A stretch of DNA of 64,000 bases from Terrimonas_B sp041743125 (lineage in GTDB: Bacteria > Bacteroidota > Bacteroidia > Chitinophagales > Chitinophagaceae), in the NCBI GenBank assembly GCA_041743125.1, contig JBGTNK010000171.1, forward strand, positions 1 through 64,000, written 5' to 3'. Made by a program: the position numbers and the translations under genes. The notes below the pieces were generated by a model. It saw nothing but the letters and a program-made list of their open reading frames with translations, was not told the origin of the DNA and searched no databases. Positions 19,306 through 28,941 of the stretch are shown one piece after another. How positions within the stretch are numbered: the first letter of the stretch is position 1; each line of letters opens with the position of its first letter.

Positions 19306-19527
19306 ACTGGTTATTTATTTTTAAAATGCTCAGGGCGGAGCAATCGTTACTCAACTCAAAGAAGAATGACGAAGATAAATTTTATTTAACAGATAGAGGT
19401 TTATCAAATAGATTTACTAATACATAAATAACCGGGTATAAAAAAAAATCGATCGGGTTATTAAGCCGGGCAGGCCTGTTTCAATTTATATAACAAAGGC
19501 AGTTCCGGCTCATTTCAACTGGTTTGC

Positions 19528-19535
19528 TAACTTCG
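19528..19535 (+). promoter_or_regulatory. -7 promoter-like box before fmt
   Basis: TAACTTCG (consensus TAnnTTTG with one T to C change) ends 5 nt before the fmt ATG at 19541. The layout matches purK, pyrE and prfB, and a leaderless transcript is implied. Confidence 0.5.
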
Positions 19536-19540
19536 CAGCC

Positions 19541-20572
19541 ATGATTCAATACCAGATAAAACAAAGAGATACTGGACCTGCTACCTTTAACCTGGCGCTG
19601 CATTCACTCCGTATCATATTCATGGGTACACCTGAATTTGCTGTTGCTTCTTTAGATGCCTTGGTAAAAGCCGGCTACAGTATTGTTGCCGTGGTTACCG
19701 CTCCGGATAAACCTGCCGGAAGAGGAATGCAAATGCAACAAAGTGCCGTAAAGAAATATGCAGTTGTACATAATATTAAAATTCTTCAACCTGAAAAATT
19801 AAAAAACCCCGACTTTCTTGCAGAATTAAAATCATTACAGGCCGACCTGCAAATCGTTGTTGCCTTCCGCATGTTACCCGAAGTGGTATGGAATATGCCG
19901 GGGATGGGTTCAATCAACCTGCACGGAAGTTTGTTGCCGCAATACAGGGGTGCAGCACCTATCAATTGGGCCGTGATCAATGGGGAAAAAGAAACCGGAG
20001 TAACAACCTTTAAACTAAAGCATGAAATTGACACCGGTGACATTTTAATGCAGGAATCCTTTTTGATTGGTGAAAATGAAACAGCAGGAGATGTACACGA
20101 TAAAATGAAAGAGATAGGTGCGCAACTATTAGTAAAATCGGTAAAGGGATTGGCAGAAGGAAGTTTAACGGAAACAAAGCAATCCACCATCATCAATAAG
20201 GAATTGAAAGAGGTAGATTCACAAACCGGAAGTCACGAAGCCCGGTTAAAACATGCACCCAAGATCCACACAGAAACTTGCAGGATAGATTTTAATAAAT
20301 CCGTTGATGAAGTTCACAATCTTATACGAGGCCTCTCCCCCTTTCCCGGGGCATTTACTTATTTAAACAACAAATTGCTTAAAATATACCGTAGCGAAAA
20401 AGAATATTTTTCGGGTTTACCGGACGAAGCAGACCCTGGTAGCTATGAAACAGATGGGAAGACCTTTTTAAAATTTGCCTGCAAAAATGGGTACATACTT
20501 GTAATGGATTTACAATTGGAAGGAAAAAAAAGAATGAGTGCAGAAGAATTTCTTCGTGGCTACAGATTTTGA
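19541..20572 (+). CDS. fmt: Methionyl-tRNA formyltransferase
   Basis: The conserved protein begins LRIIFMGTPEFAVASL and carries the formyl-folate and catalytic segments INLHGSLLPQYRGAAPINWA (Asn/His) and HEIDTGDIL (Asp), followed by the C-terminal OB-like domain. It formylates Met-tRNAfMet using 10-formyltetrahydrofolate to start translation. The ATG at 19541 adds about 22 residues before the usual Fmt N-terminus. A promoter box right before it, and the absence of a nearer ATG before the core, support this start. It is convergent with the LysM gene, with only 18 bp between the stops. Confidence 0.93.
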   Translation: MIQYQIKQRDTGPATFNLALHSLRIIFMGTPEFAVASLDALVKAGYSIVAVVTAPDKPAGRGMQMQQSAVKKYAVVHNIKILQPEKLKNPDFLAELKSLQADLQIVVAFRMLPEVVWNMPGMGSINLHGSLLPQYRGAAPINWAVINGEKETGVTTFKLKHEIDTGDILMQESFLIGENETAGDVHDKMKEIGAQLLVKSVKGLAEGSLTETKQSTIINKELKEVDSQTGSHEARLKHAPKIHTETCRIDFNKSVDEVHNLIRGLSPFPGAFTYLNNKLLKIYRSEKEYFSGLPDEADPGSYETDGKTFLKFACKNGYILVMDLQLEGKKRMSAEEFLRGYRF

Positions 20573-20590
20573 GTAGGTACAATACGCAGT

Positions 20591-21622
20591 TTAATAGTTT
20601 ACCTGGAGAATAAATTTATCTGTCTCAGTAATTCCCAACGTGGATGCAGCAGCATTGCTGATGCGTATATCGAAACCCTGGTTTTGACGAATACCGTTCA
20701 TTTCTCCCAGCACTTTAGCGTATATGATTTTGTTATTATCGGGATTGATCACCTTTACAATGGTTCCTGTAGCTACCTTATCTATCAACAAATAATATTT
20801 AGCATCCTGCCATCCGCTTGTAGTTTTAAAAATGCCTGCAGTAACAGCGTTATTCTTTGATGCAGGAGTTTCTTTTAGTTGCTGTTCATAATGCCGGCTG
20901 AAAAACCCTTCTCCCTCTACCGGGCCATTTCCTGTTTCTCTTGCAAATACAGGTTCCGCTTTTTTTATTTCCGGCTTCTTCACCTGTTCTACCGGTGAAA
21001 TTGCAGGATCATCATTTGCAGCCTTATTTTCTGTGACCACTGATTTTACTACTTGCTTATCCCCGCCCTTTTCGCTGCTTTCCGGCAATTTTTTTTCGCT
21101 GATTTGTTTTACTACTGTTGTTTCCTGCTGTTTTGAAGGCTGTTGCTGAACCGGGTTTTTAGAAAGCGCCGCATTTGCATCTTCCACCACCAAAAAACCA
21201 ACTATGAGTTTATTGCCAGCAGTCATGTTATCACTGGTCAGGCCGTTCCAATCTCTAAGTTTTTGCATGGTCACCTTATTATTCGCATTGCTTACTTTTA
21301 ATAATCCTTCATTTGGCCCTACGATATAATATACAGGCTGACCTTTTTTTGACTGCTGTGAAAAATTAGTATCGCTTAATGGGATATGGATAAACTGACC
21401 GATATCCAATCCTTGATTCAAATCCATATTATTAAAACTGGCGATATATTTCGGATGCACATTGTATAAACGCCCAATGGAAAACAGTCCCTGGCTGGGT
21501 GTTACTTTATGGTCAATGTATAAACCTTTGTTCCCATTTCTTATGATCAACTCACCCTGCTGGGCCTGTACAACAATGGCAACAAAATTGAATAAAATAA
21601 ATAAAGCAAGCAGTTTCTTCAT
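20591..21622 (-). CDS. Secreted LysM protein with RlpA/DPBB-like C-terminus
   Basis: A signal peptide (about residues 1-20, ending VVQAQ) is followed by two LysM-like units. One reads KVTPSQGLFSIGRLYNVHPKYIASFN, and the other begins YYIVGPNEGLLKVS. A long low-complexity linker rich in Gln, Lys, Glu and Val (about residues 155-235) comes next. The last 90 residues (from GWQDAKYYLLID) contain GTIVKVINPDNNKIIYAKV and ISNAAASTLGI, which resemble the double-psi beta-barrel of RlpA. The likely role is peptidoglycan binding or remodelling in the periplasm. The catalytic Asp of RlpA is not obvious. It is the last gene in a minus-strand run after an RNA methyltransferase gene (50 bp gap). Confidence 0.75.
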   Translation of the reverse strand: MKKLLALFILFNFVAIVVQAQQGELIIRNGNKGLYIDHKVTPSQGLFSIGRLYNVHPKYIASFNNMDLNQGLDIGQFIHIPLSDTNFSQQSKKGQPVYYIVGPNEGLLKVSNANNKVTMQKLRDWNGLTSDNMTAGNKLIVGFLVVEDANAALSKNPVQQQPSKQQETTVVKQISEKKLPESSEKGGDKQVVKSVVTENKAANDDPAISPVEQVKKPEIKKAEPVFARETGNGPVEGEGFFSRHYEQQLKETPASKNNAVTAGIFKTTSGWQDAKYYLLIDKVATGTIVKVINPDNNKIIYAKVLGEMNGIRQNQGFDIRISNAAASTLGITETDKFILQVNY

Positions 21623-21672
21623 GATAAGCGAATTTGATAGTCAAAGATGTGAATTTTCTAATTTGAATGCTG

Positions 21673-23049
21673 TTATAAGTCTTTTAAAATCCTACTGTGC
21701 TTAGGGTAATAATTATTAATCCGGTTATTCAGAACATTGATCCAACCCAATGCGTGCCCATTAAAACTAACCAACTGCCATCCTTTTGATGAATTTTCTA
21801 AATGAAGATCATTTTTTTTCAGGTAATTAATAGCTTGCCCGTAATTCAAGGCTTTGGATTCAATCAATTTACTAACCTGGCTACTCAGTGCAAATGCATG
21901 GTCAGGCACCAGTTTTTCTCTTACTATTTCACCAATAATCGTTCCGGAATATATAACCCCCAGGTTACTTAATAACAAACTGAAATCATTAACAAGATCA
22001 GAAGGCCAGGAATACACAGTATTCTTATATTTAATAAAATCACTGGCGCTGGTATCAGCCCAGTTTTTTATGATCATCTCATCGTTTCTTGTGGCGAATA
22101 GTGGCTTACTTTTTATTTTATGTATTGATTCTTTGTCTCCATCTTTTTTTCGAATACAAGCCATAAAAAAACCCTCGCCCTTTACTTTGTCTGGCCAGAA
22201 TCTATATCCCCCACCCGATGGTACAATTCCCCAATCCGTATCGAATGTAAGATGGCAAATTTCTCCGGATAGTTGCCCCGCCATCCAGCTTATTATCTCT
22301 TCATTTTCTTCACTGGAATAAGAGCAAGTTGAATAAACCAGAACCCCATCCTTTTTTAAAGCCGGCCATACATTAGCAATAATTCTTTGTTGGCGTTGAT
22401 TACATAATTGCACATTGTTCAAACTCCATTCTTCAATTGCCGCCGGTTCCCGGCGAAACAATCCGCTACCACTACAGGGAGCATCTACAACAATTACATC
22501 AAAATAATTTTCGAGTTTCGCAAAATCCCTGGGATCATTATTAGTAACCATCACATTGCTGCATCCCCATTTGATAATATTTTCTTTCAAAATATTTCCC
22601 CGGGAACGGATGACATCATTGCTTACCAACAAACTATCTTTTGAAATCAATGATTGAATATGCGTGGATTTACCGCCGGGAGCAGCAGCCAAATCCAGCA
22701 CCTTTAATGGTTTGGTAAGATCTGAAGTTTGTAACAATGCTTGTTCCAGGAACATACTGCTGGCTTCCTGAACATAATAACATCCTGCATGAAAAAGGGG
22801 ATCGAAAGTAAAGGAAGGACGTATTTCGAGATAATAACCCCAACCACACCAGGGTATTGGTTTGACACCAATTGATGGATGAACAGGATCTCCTGTAAAG
22901 CAATCTTCATTTATTATCGATGACGACTTTAAGGGATTTATTCTTATTGAAGTTATTTGATCACCAGATGCATGTACTTTTTCAAAGGCATCCTGATCGA
23001 ATCCTTCCAATCCTTCCAGTGATGATATGAATGTTGCGGGTAATTTCAT
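21673..23049 (-). CDS. RNA cytosine-C5 methyltransferase (NSUN/RsmF-like)
   Basis: I start at the ATG at 23049 (MKLPATFISSLEGLEG), since the frame upstream to 23106 adds an unlikely 19-residue leader. The SAM-binding motif LDLAAAPGGKSTHIQSL and the two-cysteine active site (DAPCSGSGLFRR and YSTCSYSSEENE) are the hallmarks of Nol1/Nop2/Sun m5C methyltransferases. A C-terminal region of about 150 residues (FALSSQVSK... onward) resembles the RsmF-type RNA-binding extension. The target is probably a 16S rRNA cytosine, but tRNA cannot be excluded. It lies 73 bp after the M28 peptidase gene on the same strand. Confidence 0.88.
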   Translation of the reverse strand: MKLPATFISSLEGLEGFDQDAFEKVHASGDQITSIRINPLKSSSIINEDCFTGDPVHPSIGVKPIPWCGWGYYLEIRPSFTFDPLFHAGCYYVQEASSMFLEQALLQTSDLTKPLKVLDLAAAPGGKSTHIQSLISKDSLLVSNDVIRSRGNILKENIIKWGCSNVMVTNNDPRDFAKLENYFDVIVVDAPCSGSGLFRREPAAIEEWSLNNVQLCNQRQQRIIANVWPALKKDGVLVYSTCSYSSEENEEIISWMAGQLSGEICHLTFDTDWGIVPSGGGYRFWPDKVKGEGFFMACIRKKDGDKESIHKIKSKPLFATRNDEMIIKNWADTSASDFIKYKNTVYSWPSDLVNDFSLLLSNLGVIYSGTIIGEIVREKLVPDHAFALSSQVSKLIESKALNYGQAINYLKKNDLHLENSSKGWQLVSFNGHALGWINVLNNRINNYYPKHSRILKDL

Positions 23050-23122
23050 ATAACTAGCAATAAAGGTTTGAAACGAACAAGGTTTACAACCTTTCCGTAA
23101 GCCCACTAATTAATATGGCCAT

Positions 23123-25348
23123 TCATTTCATTAGATTGACGGCCTCTCTAATTTGAGCCGTATAAGCTACCATAGTTTTTGCAACCCGTTCAATATTTTC
23201 CTGTGCTTCCTCCCAATAACGCTGTTCAATTGCTTCCCTGATACCGGGAACCGTTTTAACACCATAACCGGTATAAAATCCCGGAGCATATACCTGGTGT
23301 CGGTACCATGGTCTTCTTGGCAATCCTTTTACTTGCAATAAACTTCTTTCTGCCATGTATAAAATATGGTTCAATTTTATTTGCCTGGCTTCATCCAAAT
23401 TTGTGGCCATTTTATACAATTGTTTAAACTCCTCACTTGCTTTTTTTAATTGCTCTATTGTATTCTCAAGGCTGCTGAAGTTGAGGTAAGGTACCGTTTC
23501 ATTAATTGCGGGTGCATTATAAATTTTAGTAGGATCCTTAGCAAGATCAAACAATTTTTCCTTATGCATTTTCAATTCGCTTTCTGTTTCAATTCTTGAC
23601 TGCTCCAGTAACGTTTTTATTTCCGTGATATATTCGTTCATTGTTTTATAAAAACTATTGAAATCCACCGGCAACACATCAGCATTGGCAAGACGCAACA
23701 TAATTCGTCCTGTAGTTTTGGATAAGGCAATGCCATATTGAAAGCCCGGATCTATAAACCGTTTAAAATGATCGTATGAATCATAGACAGAATGATACTG
23801 GTCGCCATTAGCCTCTCCGCCAAATCCCACATTGATAGATGATATACCCAGGTGCTGTAAAAAACCGCCCCAGTCGCTTCCGGCACCCAATGCAGATAAT
23901 TTCATTTCCTTATCCCCGTAAATTTTTGTCCTGGTTGTCCTGTCTGCATTTACAATAGTGTGGGCATATCTTCTTTCTTTTACCGAAACGCCCGTTTGCG
24001 GATCCATCACCTGCTCTATGATCTCATTAAAGAATGGTTCAAAAATATGCGAACCCCCTGCGTTAATGAATCCACGGCTATTTCCATCTGTGTTAATGTA
24101 GGCTACTGCTTTTTCCTTCAATTCCTGCTGGTGATCTTCTACCCATTCAGTTGACCCTAATAATGCAGGTTCTTCACCATCCCATGCACAAAATACTATT
24201 GTACGTTTTGGCTTAAGTCCTTTTTTTACTAATTCTCCTATCGCCCTGGCCGCATCCAGTTCGGCCACTATTCCACTGATAGGATCTTCAGCTCCATTGA
24301 CCCATGCATCATGATGATTACCGGCAATCACCCATTCATCCGGTCTTTCACTTCCGGAAATTTTTGCAATTACATTATACAATGGCTTTATGTCCCAATT
24401 AAAAGTTAGTTTCAAATGTACCTTTTCAATGGAGGGACCCGTATGATATGTGATTGGCAAGGCACCTCTCCAGGATGCTGGCACTACTTCACCCTGCAGG
24501 GATTGCAATAAGGGTAATGCATCCTCATATGAGATGGGCAACACAGGAATTTTCATGATCGTTGTGGCCTCTTTAATATGCAGCCTCTTTGCATCTTTTA
24601 CAGCGCCATAACCCGGAGTCAGCGGATCTCCGGGTGCTACCGGCATATCCATCACAGAACCTCTTTGTACACCATTGGCCGGACGATAACCGCCTTCAGG
24701 ATAAGTATCACCTCTGGCATAACCATCGTCCGCAGGATCAGAATAAATAATGCACCCGATAGCTCCATGCTCTGCTGCCACCTTTGGTTTAATACCCCGC
24801 CATGAACCTCCATATTTAACGATCACAATTTTTCCTTTTACATCAACACCCATTCTTTCCAATTCCTCATAATCGGCCGGCACGCCCCGGTTTACAAAAA
24901 CCAATTGAGCAGTAACATCCCCGTCAGGTGAGTAGGCATTGTAAGGAGGTAATTGTTCATTTTTTTGGCCGGATGTTCTATCCGCTGCTAACATGGGCTC
25001 CTGCAATTTTGCTTTATATGGCTTTTTACCTGTGAGTTCCAATAGCCTGGTTTTGGGTGTTGGAAATAAAACAAAATATTCCGCTATCTCCGTTTGATAA
25101 CCCCATTGTTTGAAGAGAGCTACCATATAATCAGCATTGGCTTTAGCCTGCGGGCTTCCAACATGGTGAGGATGTGAAGTCAGAAATTTCATCCATTCCT
25201 CCTGGCTTGCAGCGTTGAGTTGAGCATCAAATTGTTTTTCCCATTCAATTTGCTTAGCGGCATTGATTTCAGTAAAGCCCATTACGTTTTGAGCACGGGC
25301 AAAGAATAATGAAAAAAGGAGAAGCAACGAAAAACTTAATCGTACCAT
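23123..25348 (-). CDS. Secreted M28 peptidase with PA and transferrin-receptor-like domains (glutamate carboxypeptidase II-like)
   Basis: The ATG at 25348 gives the cleanest signal peptide (MVRLSFSLLLLFSLFFARAQ), while ATGs 7 and 11 codons upstream are possible. A PA domain (about residues 130-280) is inserted before the M28 catalytic core. The two-zinc ligands are visible: His/Asp in AGNHHDAWVNGAEDP, the catalytic and bridging acids in AWDGEEPALLGSTEW, Asp in YINTDGNSRG, and His in GDQYHSVYDS. A helical TFR-dimerisation-like domain ends the protein. It likely removes C-terminal Glu or other residues from peptides in the periplasm. It heads a minus-strand run with the RNA methyltransferase and LysM genes, which need not be functionally linked. 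Confidence 0.92.
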   Translation of the reverse strand: MVRLSFSLLLLFSLFFARAQNVMGFTEINAAKQIEWEKQFDAQLNAASQEEWMKFLTSHPHHVGSPQAKANADYMVALFKQWGYQTEIAEYFVLFPTPKTRLLELTGKKPYKAKLQEPMLAADRTSGQKNEQLPPYNAYSPDGDVTAQLVFVNRGVPADYEELERMGVDVKGKIVIVKYGGSWRGIKPKVAAEHGAIGCIIYSDPADDGYARGDTYPEGGYRPANGVQRGSVMDMPVAPGDPLTPGYGAVKDAKRLHIKEATTIMKIPVLPISYEDALPLLQSLQGEVVPASWRGALPITYHTGPSIEKVHLKLTFNWDIKPLYNVIAKISGSERPDEWVIAGNHHDAWVNGAEDPISGIVAELDAARAIGELVKKGLKPKRTIVFCAWDGEEPALLGSTEWVEDHQQELKEKAVAYINTDGNSRGFINAGGSHIFEPFFNEIIEQVMDPQTGVSVKERRYAHTIVNADRTTRTKIYGDKEMKLSALGAGSDWGGFLQHLGISSINVGFGGEANGDQYHSVYDSYDHFKRFIDPGFQYGIALSKTTGRIMLRLANADVLPVDFNSFYKTMNEYITEIKTLLEQSRIETESELKMHKEKLFDLAKDPTKIYNAPAINETVPYLNFSSLENTIEQLKKASEEFKQLYKMATNLDEARQIKLNHILYMAERSLLQVKGLPRRPWYRHQVYAPGFYTGYGVKTVPGIREAIEQRYWEEAQENIERVAKTMVAYTAQIREAVNLMK

Positions 25349-25381
25349 ATTTGCTATTTTATTAAACATCCAGTAAATCAA

Positions 25382-25745
25382 TCTGATTGATACTGGTCAG
25401 GAATAAAACTTATCCTGCCACACAGATCCGCTTTATTAATCATCCGCAAATCATCGCTGCGGTTATTTTGAACCACAAACCCGGAAATATAACACTACCT
25501 GTCCCTTGTTTTTATTTTTAACCCAATAACTTTTCGGGAGCCTTATCAATCACCAGCAGATAAGCATTGCGGTTTCAATGACAAAAAATATATTGATACA
25601 TCTACCGCGGCATTTAAATTTCAATTCAACACGCCACTTCAATCCAATATTATTCCTGATCAAACTGAATAAAACTAAATATGCAATAAGCAACAGGAAA
25701 ATTTTTTCATTAAATTGGATGTAAAACCTGCAGGGGCAGATAGTA
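25382..25745. other. Intergenic region without a recognisable gene
   Basis: This spacer of about 360 bp lies between pntB and the M28 peptidase gene. It is AT-rich, and I see no ORF of note, no hairpin followed by a T-run, and no RNA gene. Confidence 0.6.
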
Positions 25746-27179
25746 TCATAAATTTTTGATTTCTGTAATCAGGTCCTGCAATACTTTTTTTGCGTCCCCA
25801 AAAAGCATTGAAGTTTTGGGTTGAAAGAAAAGATCATTTTCAATGCCGGCATAGCCAGGTTTCATACTACGTTTATTGACTATGCAATATTTTGCCAGCT
25901 CTACATCCAGAATAGGCATTCCATAGATTGGCGAAGAGACATCATTTTTTGCTGCCGGGTTTACTACATCATTAGCCCCCAAAACCAATACCACATCCGT
26001 AGTTGAAAATTCTTCATTGGCCTGTTCCATATCCTGCAACTTTTCATAAGGAACATCGGCTTCGGCCAGCAAAACATTCATGTGGCCGGGCATACGCCCT
26101 GCTACCGGGTGGATAGCATATTTTACTATAACACCTTTTTCTTCCAATATTTTTTCCAGTTCGTGGCAGGCATGCTGAGCCTGAGCTACGGCCAATCCAT
26201 ATCCGGGAACGATCATAACCTTATTGGCATAACTCATAACTACAGCCGTATCACTTAAGTTAATTTCTTTATAATGCCCCTGGTCCTTAGCGTCGGCAGA
26301 AACGGCTTTTGAACCACCGCCAAAAGAACCAATTAACACATTTAATAAGGACCTGTTCATGGCCTTGCACATCAATATCGTTAATAAAGTACCTGCTGCC
26401 CCTACAAGAATTCCTCCCGTAAGCATTACTTTATTATCATAGAGAAAACCGCCACATGCCGCTGCTACACCAGTGAAAGAATTTAAAAGGGAAATAACTA
26501 CCGGCATATCGGCCCCGCCAATGGGAAAAACAAAAAAGACGCCATATAATAAGGACAATAAGAATACAATAAAAAATATGATCATGCTGTTGTCCGGCAT
26601 CCAACCTATCAGGTAGGAGGCAAGTCCGAGTATGACCAACAACAAAACAATATTAAAAATATGCTGGCCCTGGAAAGAAAAGTCTTTTACTTTCCCATTT
26701 AACTTCCCCCAGGCGATCATGCTACCTGCAAATGATACTGAGCCGATTATTAATCCCAGTAAAATGATCAACAACATTCCTTTACCTGCACCATTCTGAT
26801 ATTGTGCTCCAAATTCAGCTGCAGCAGGATTGGCAATATGATTAAATTCAACAATCGAAATTAACGCAGCACAAGCACCACCCATCCCATTAAACATACT
26901 GACCATCTCGGGCATGGCCGTCATCTTCACTTTCTTTGCGGACAAAGTGCCAATAATACCCCCTACCAGTATTCCACCAAATATCCAGGCATAATTATGT
27001 AATTTATTTCCGGCCTCATCAGTATATAAAAAGATAGTACCCAATATTGCAATCGTCATTCCTGCGGCGGCTACCAGGTTTCCCTTTCTGGCAGCAGCAG
27101 GATTGGATAACATTTTTAATCCGAGAATAAATGTAACCGATCCAACCAGGTAACAAAGTGTAAGAACATTTAATTCCAT
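25746..27179 (-). CDS. pntB: NAD(P) transhydrogenase subunit beta
   Basis: This 477-residue protein has about nine transmembrane helices (dII) followed by the soluble NADP(H)-binding domain dIII. The dIII motifs are GYGLAVAQAQHACHEL (dinucleotide fold), HPVAGRMPGHMNVLLAEA and VLVLGANDVVNPAA. Together with the two alpha subunits upstream it forms the proton-translocating transhydrogenase, which uses the proton motive force to reduce NADP+ with NADH. It is the last gene of the pntAa-pntAb-pntB operon, 62 bp after pntAb. Confidence 0.95.
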   Translation of the reverse strand: MELNVLTLCYLVGSVTFILGLKMLSNPAAARKGNLVAAAGMTIAILGTIFLYTDEAGNKLHNYAWIFGGILVGGIIGTLSAKKVKMTAMPEMVSMFNGMGGACAALISIVEFNHIANPAAAEFGAQYQNGAGKGMLLIILLGLIIGSVSFAGSMIAWGKLNGKVKDFSFQGQHIFNIVLLLVILGLASYLIGWMPDNSMIIFFIVFLLSLLYGVFFVFPIGGADMPVVISLLNSFTGVAAACGGFLYDNKVMLTGGILVGAAGTLLTILMCKAMNRSLLNVLIGSFGGGSKAVSADAKDQGHYKEINLSDTAVVMSYANKVMIVPGYGLAVAQAQHACHELEKILEEKGVIVKYAIHPVAGRMPGHMNVLLAEADVPYEKLQDMEQANEEFSTTDVVLVLGANDVVNPAAKNDVSSPIYGMPILDVELAKYCIVNKRSMKPGYAGIENDLFFQPKTSMLFGDAKKVLQDLITEIKNL

Positions 27180-27241
27180 TTCACCATTTTTAATTCTATC
27201 AAAGCGGACCTGATCATATAAGGACCAGGATTATTGCCAGG

Positions 27242-27553
27242 TTATTTCTTTTTTTTCTTGAACATTTCAAGCATTCTGTCCGTAACTACAAAACCACCTA
27301 CCACATTTAAAGTCCCTACTATTACCGCCAGAAATCCAAGTATCAACGCCAGGTAGTTATCAGGCTCTGCTTTTCCCATTACGATGATGGCACCGATGAT
27401 GACCACACCATGAATTGCGTTGGCACCACTCATTAGCGGAGTATGTAAGACACTCGGCACACGCCCTATTACCTCAATACCAACAAATATCATCAGGATA
27501 ACGATATAGATGATCTGCTGATTGATAGTGATCCAGTTTAATAATGAATCCAT
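27242..27553 (-). CDS. pntAb: NAD(P) transhydrogenase subunit alpha, membrane part
   Basis: This small 103-residue membrane protein has three or four helices (for example QIIYIVILMIFVGIEVIGRVP and ALILGFLAVIVGTLNVVGGF) and ends in a poly-Lys tail. It corresponds to the C-terminal membrane domain that is fused to PntA in E. coli. The segment reading VPSVLHTPLMSGANAIHGVV is the conserved family signature. It sits in the middle of the three-gene pnt operon. Confidence 0.93.
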   Translation of the reverse strand: MDSLLNWITINQQIIYIVILMIFVGIEVIGRVPSVLHTPLMSGANAIHGVVIIGAIIVMGKAEPDNYLALILGFLAVIVGTLNVVGGFVVTDRMLEMFKKKKK

Positions 27554-27654
27554 ATTAATAAAATAAAGTTTAAAATTCTGTTACGGGTTCTTAATTGCGT
27601 ATCAGTACCCTTTAATAAATTGAAAAATCAATAAGAAAATAGGACCGGAAAAAT

Positions 27655-28773
27655 TCACCTCAAACTTTTTACCCGTTCATTTACTACTTCACCTTCATTC
27701 GTAATGCAACTTCCTTTTACCAGGTCATCTTCCCAATTTAAATTGATGGTACCATCTTTGGTAATGATCAATTGCAAAAAATTCAATATGTTTTTTCCAT
27801 AAAGTTTGCTGGCATCCGAAGGTAACGTGGCCTGTAAATTTGAATTACCCACGATACTTACTCCGTTATAAATAACGGTTTCATTACTTTTTGTAACCGG
27901 AGTGTTTCCCCCTGTAGACGCAGCAATATCGATAATCACAGAACCATTTCGCATTCGTTGTATCATTTCCTCCGAAATCAATATGGGAGCTTTCTTACCC
28001 GGTATTTGTGCTGTTGTAATAACGATATCTGCCTTTGCTATGCTATCCGCAATTTTTGATTTTTGCCGTTGCAGAAAATCTTCGCTTTGTTCCACCGCAT
28101 AACCACCGGCTTTGCTGGCATCTGCCGCTCCTTCTACTTCTATAAACTTTGCTCCCAGGCTCATTACTTCTTCTTTTACCGCAGGCCTTGTATCAAATAC
28201 TTCTATTATAGCACCGAGCCTTTTTGCGGTGGCAATGGCCTGTAATCCGGCAACACCCGCTCCCAATATTAAAATTTTTGCCGGGGCTATACTACCCGCT
28301 GCGGTCATGAACATCGGAAAATATCTGCCATACAGGTTGGCAGCAAGCAACACAGCTTTATATCCTGCAATATTTGCCTGCGAACTCAATACATCCATGG
28401 ATTGAGCCCTTGTAGTTCGGGGAAGCATGTCGAGTGAAAAAGTAGTTACGCCTTTGGCGGCCCACTCTCCTATTGTAGCTGCATTAAACAAAGGCTGATA
28501 TACCCCGATAAAGATGGCGGTGGTAATATGATCAAGATCCGCGGGATTTAATGCATTTATGGATAAAACAATATTTGCAGATTGCAATACTTCGATCCTG
28601 CTCTTGAGAAGAGCTCCTGCTTTTTCATATTCATCATTTTTGCAAAACGCATTATCACCTGCACCACTTTCAACTAAAACAGTGATTCCTTTTTTTGTGA
28701 GAGTCGCTACTGCTTCTGCCAAAAGCGATACGCGGGTTTCATAGAGGGGTTCTTTAAGCAGGCCTATGGTCAT
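27655..28773 (-). CDS. pntAa: NAD(P) transhydrogenase subunit alpha, NAD-binding part
   Basis: This 372-residue soluble protein is related to alanine dehydrogenase. An N-terminal domain begins MTIGLLKEPLYETRVSLL, and an NAD-binding Rossmann domain contains KILILGAGVAGLQAIATAKRLGA and EVFDTRPAVKEEV. The mobile-loop and Gln/Asp contacts are in TTAQIPGKKAPILIS. It forms dI of the transhydrogenase and binds NAD(H). The split alpha subunit is common outside enterobacteria. It is the first gene of the operon, with a 101-bp gap to pntAb. Confidence 0.95.
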   Translation of the reverse strand: MTIGLLKEPLYETRVSLLAEAVATLTKKGITVLVESGAGDNAFCKNDEYEKAGALLKSRIEVLQSANIVLSINALNPADLDHITTAIFIGVYQPLFNAATIGEWAAKGVTTFSLDMLPRTTRAQSMDVLSSQANIAGYKAVLLAANLYGRYFPMFMTAAGSIAPAKILILGAGVAGLQAIATAKRLGAIIEVFDTRPAVKEEVMSLGAKFIEVEGAADASKAGGYAVEQSEDFLQRQKSKIADSIAKADIVITTAQIPGKKAPILISEEMIQRMRNGSVIIDIAASTGGNTPVTKSNETVIYNGVSIVGNSNLQATLPSDASKLYGKNILNFLQLIITKDGTINLNWEDDLVKGSCITNEGEVVNERVKSLR

Positions 28774-28941
28774 GAAGAATATACTATTTTCTGTATTATG
28801 AAGATCGGGGCCGAAGATATTAAAAAATCGGTAGCCTTTGCAGGAATTCCATAATCCCGGCTTTCATTGCTAAATAGAGCCATCCGTCCTACTTTTTTAC
28901 TATTCAAATGATGCTCCCGACCAACCTCTTTCCCTATTAAT

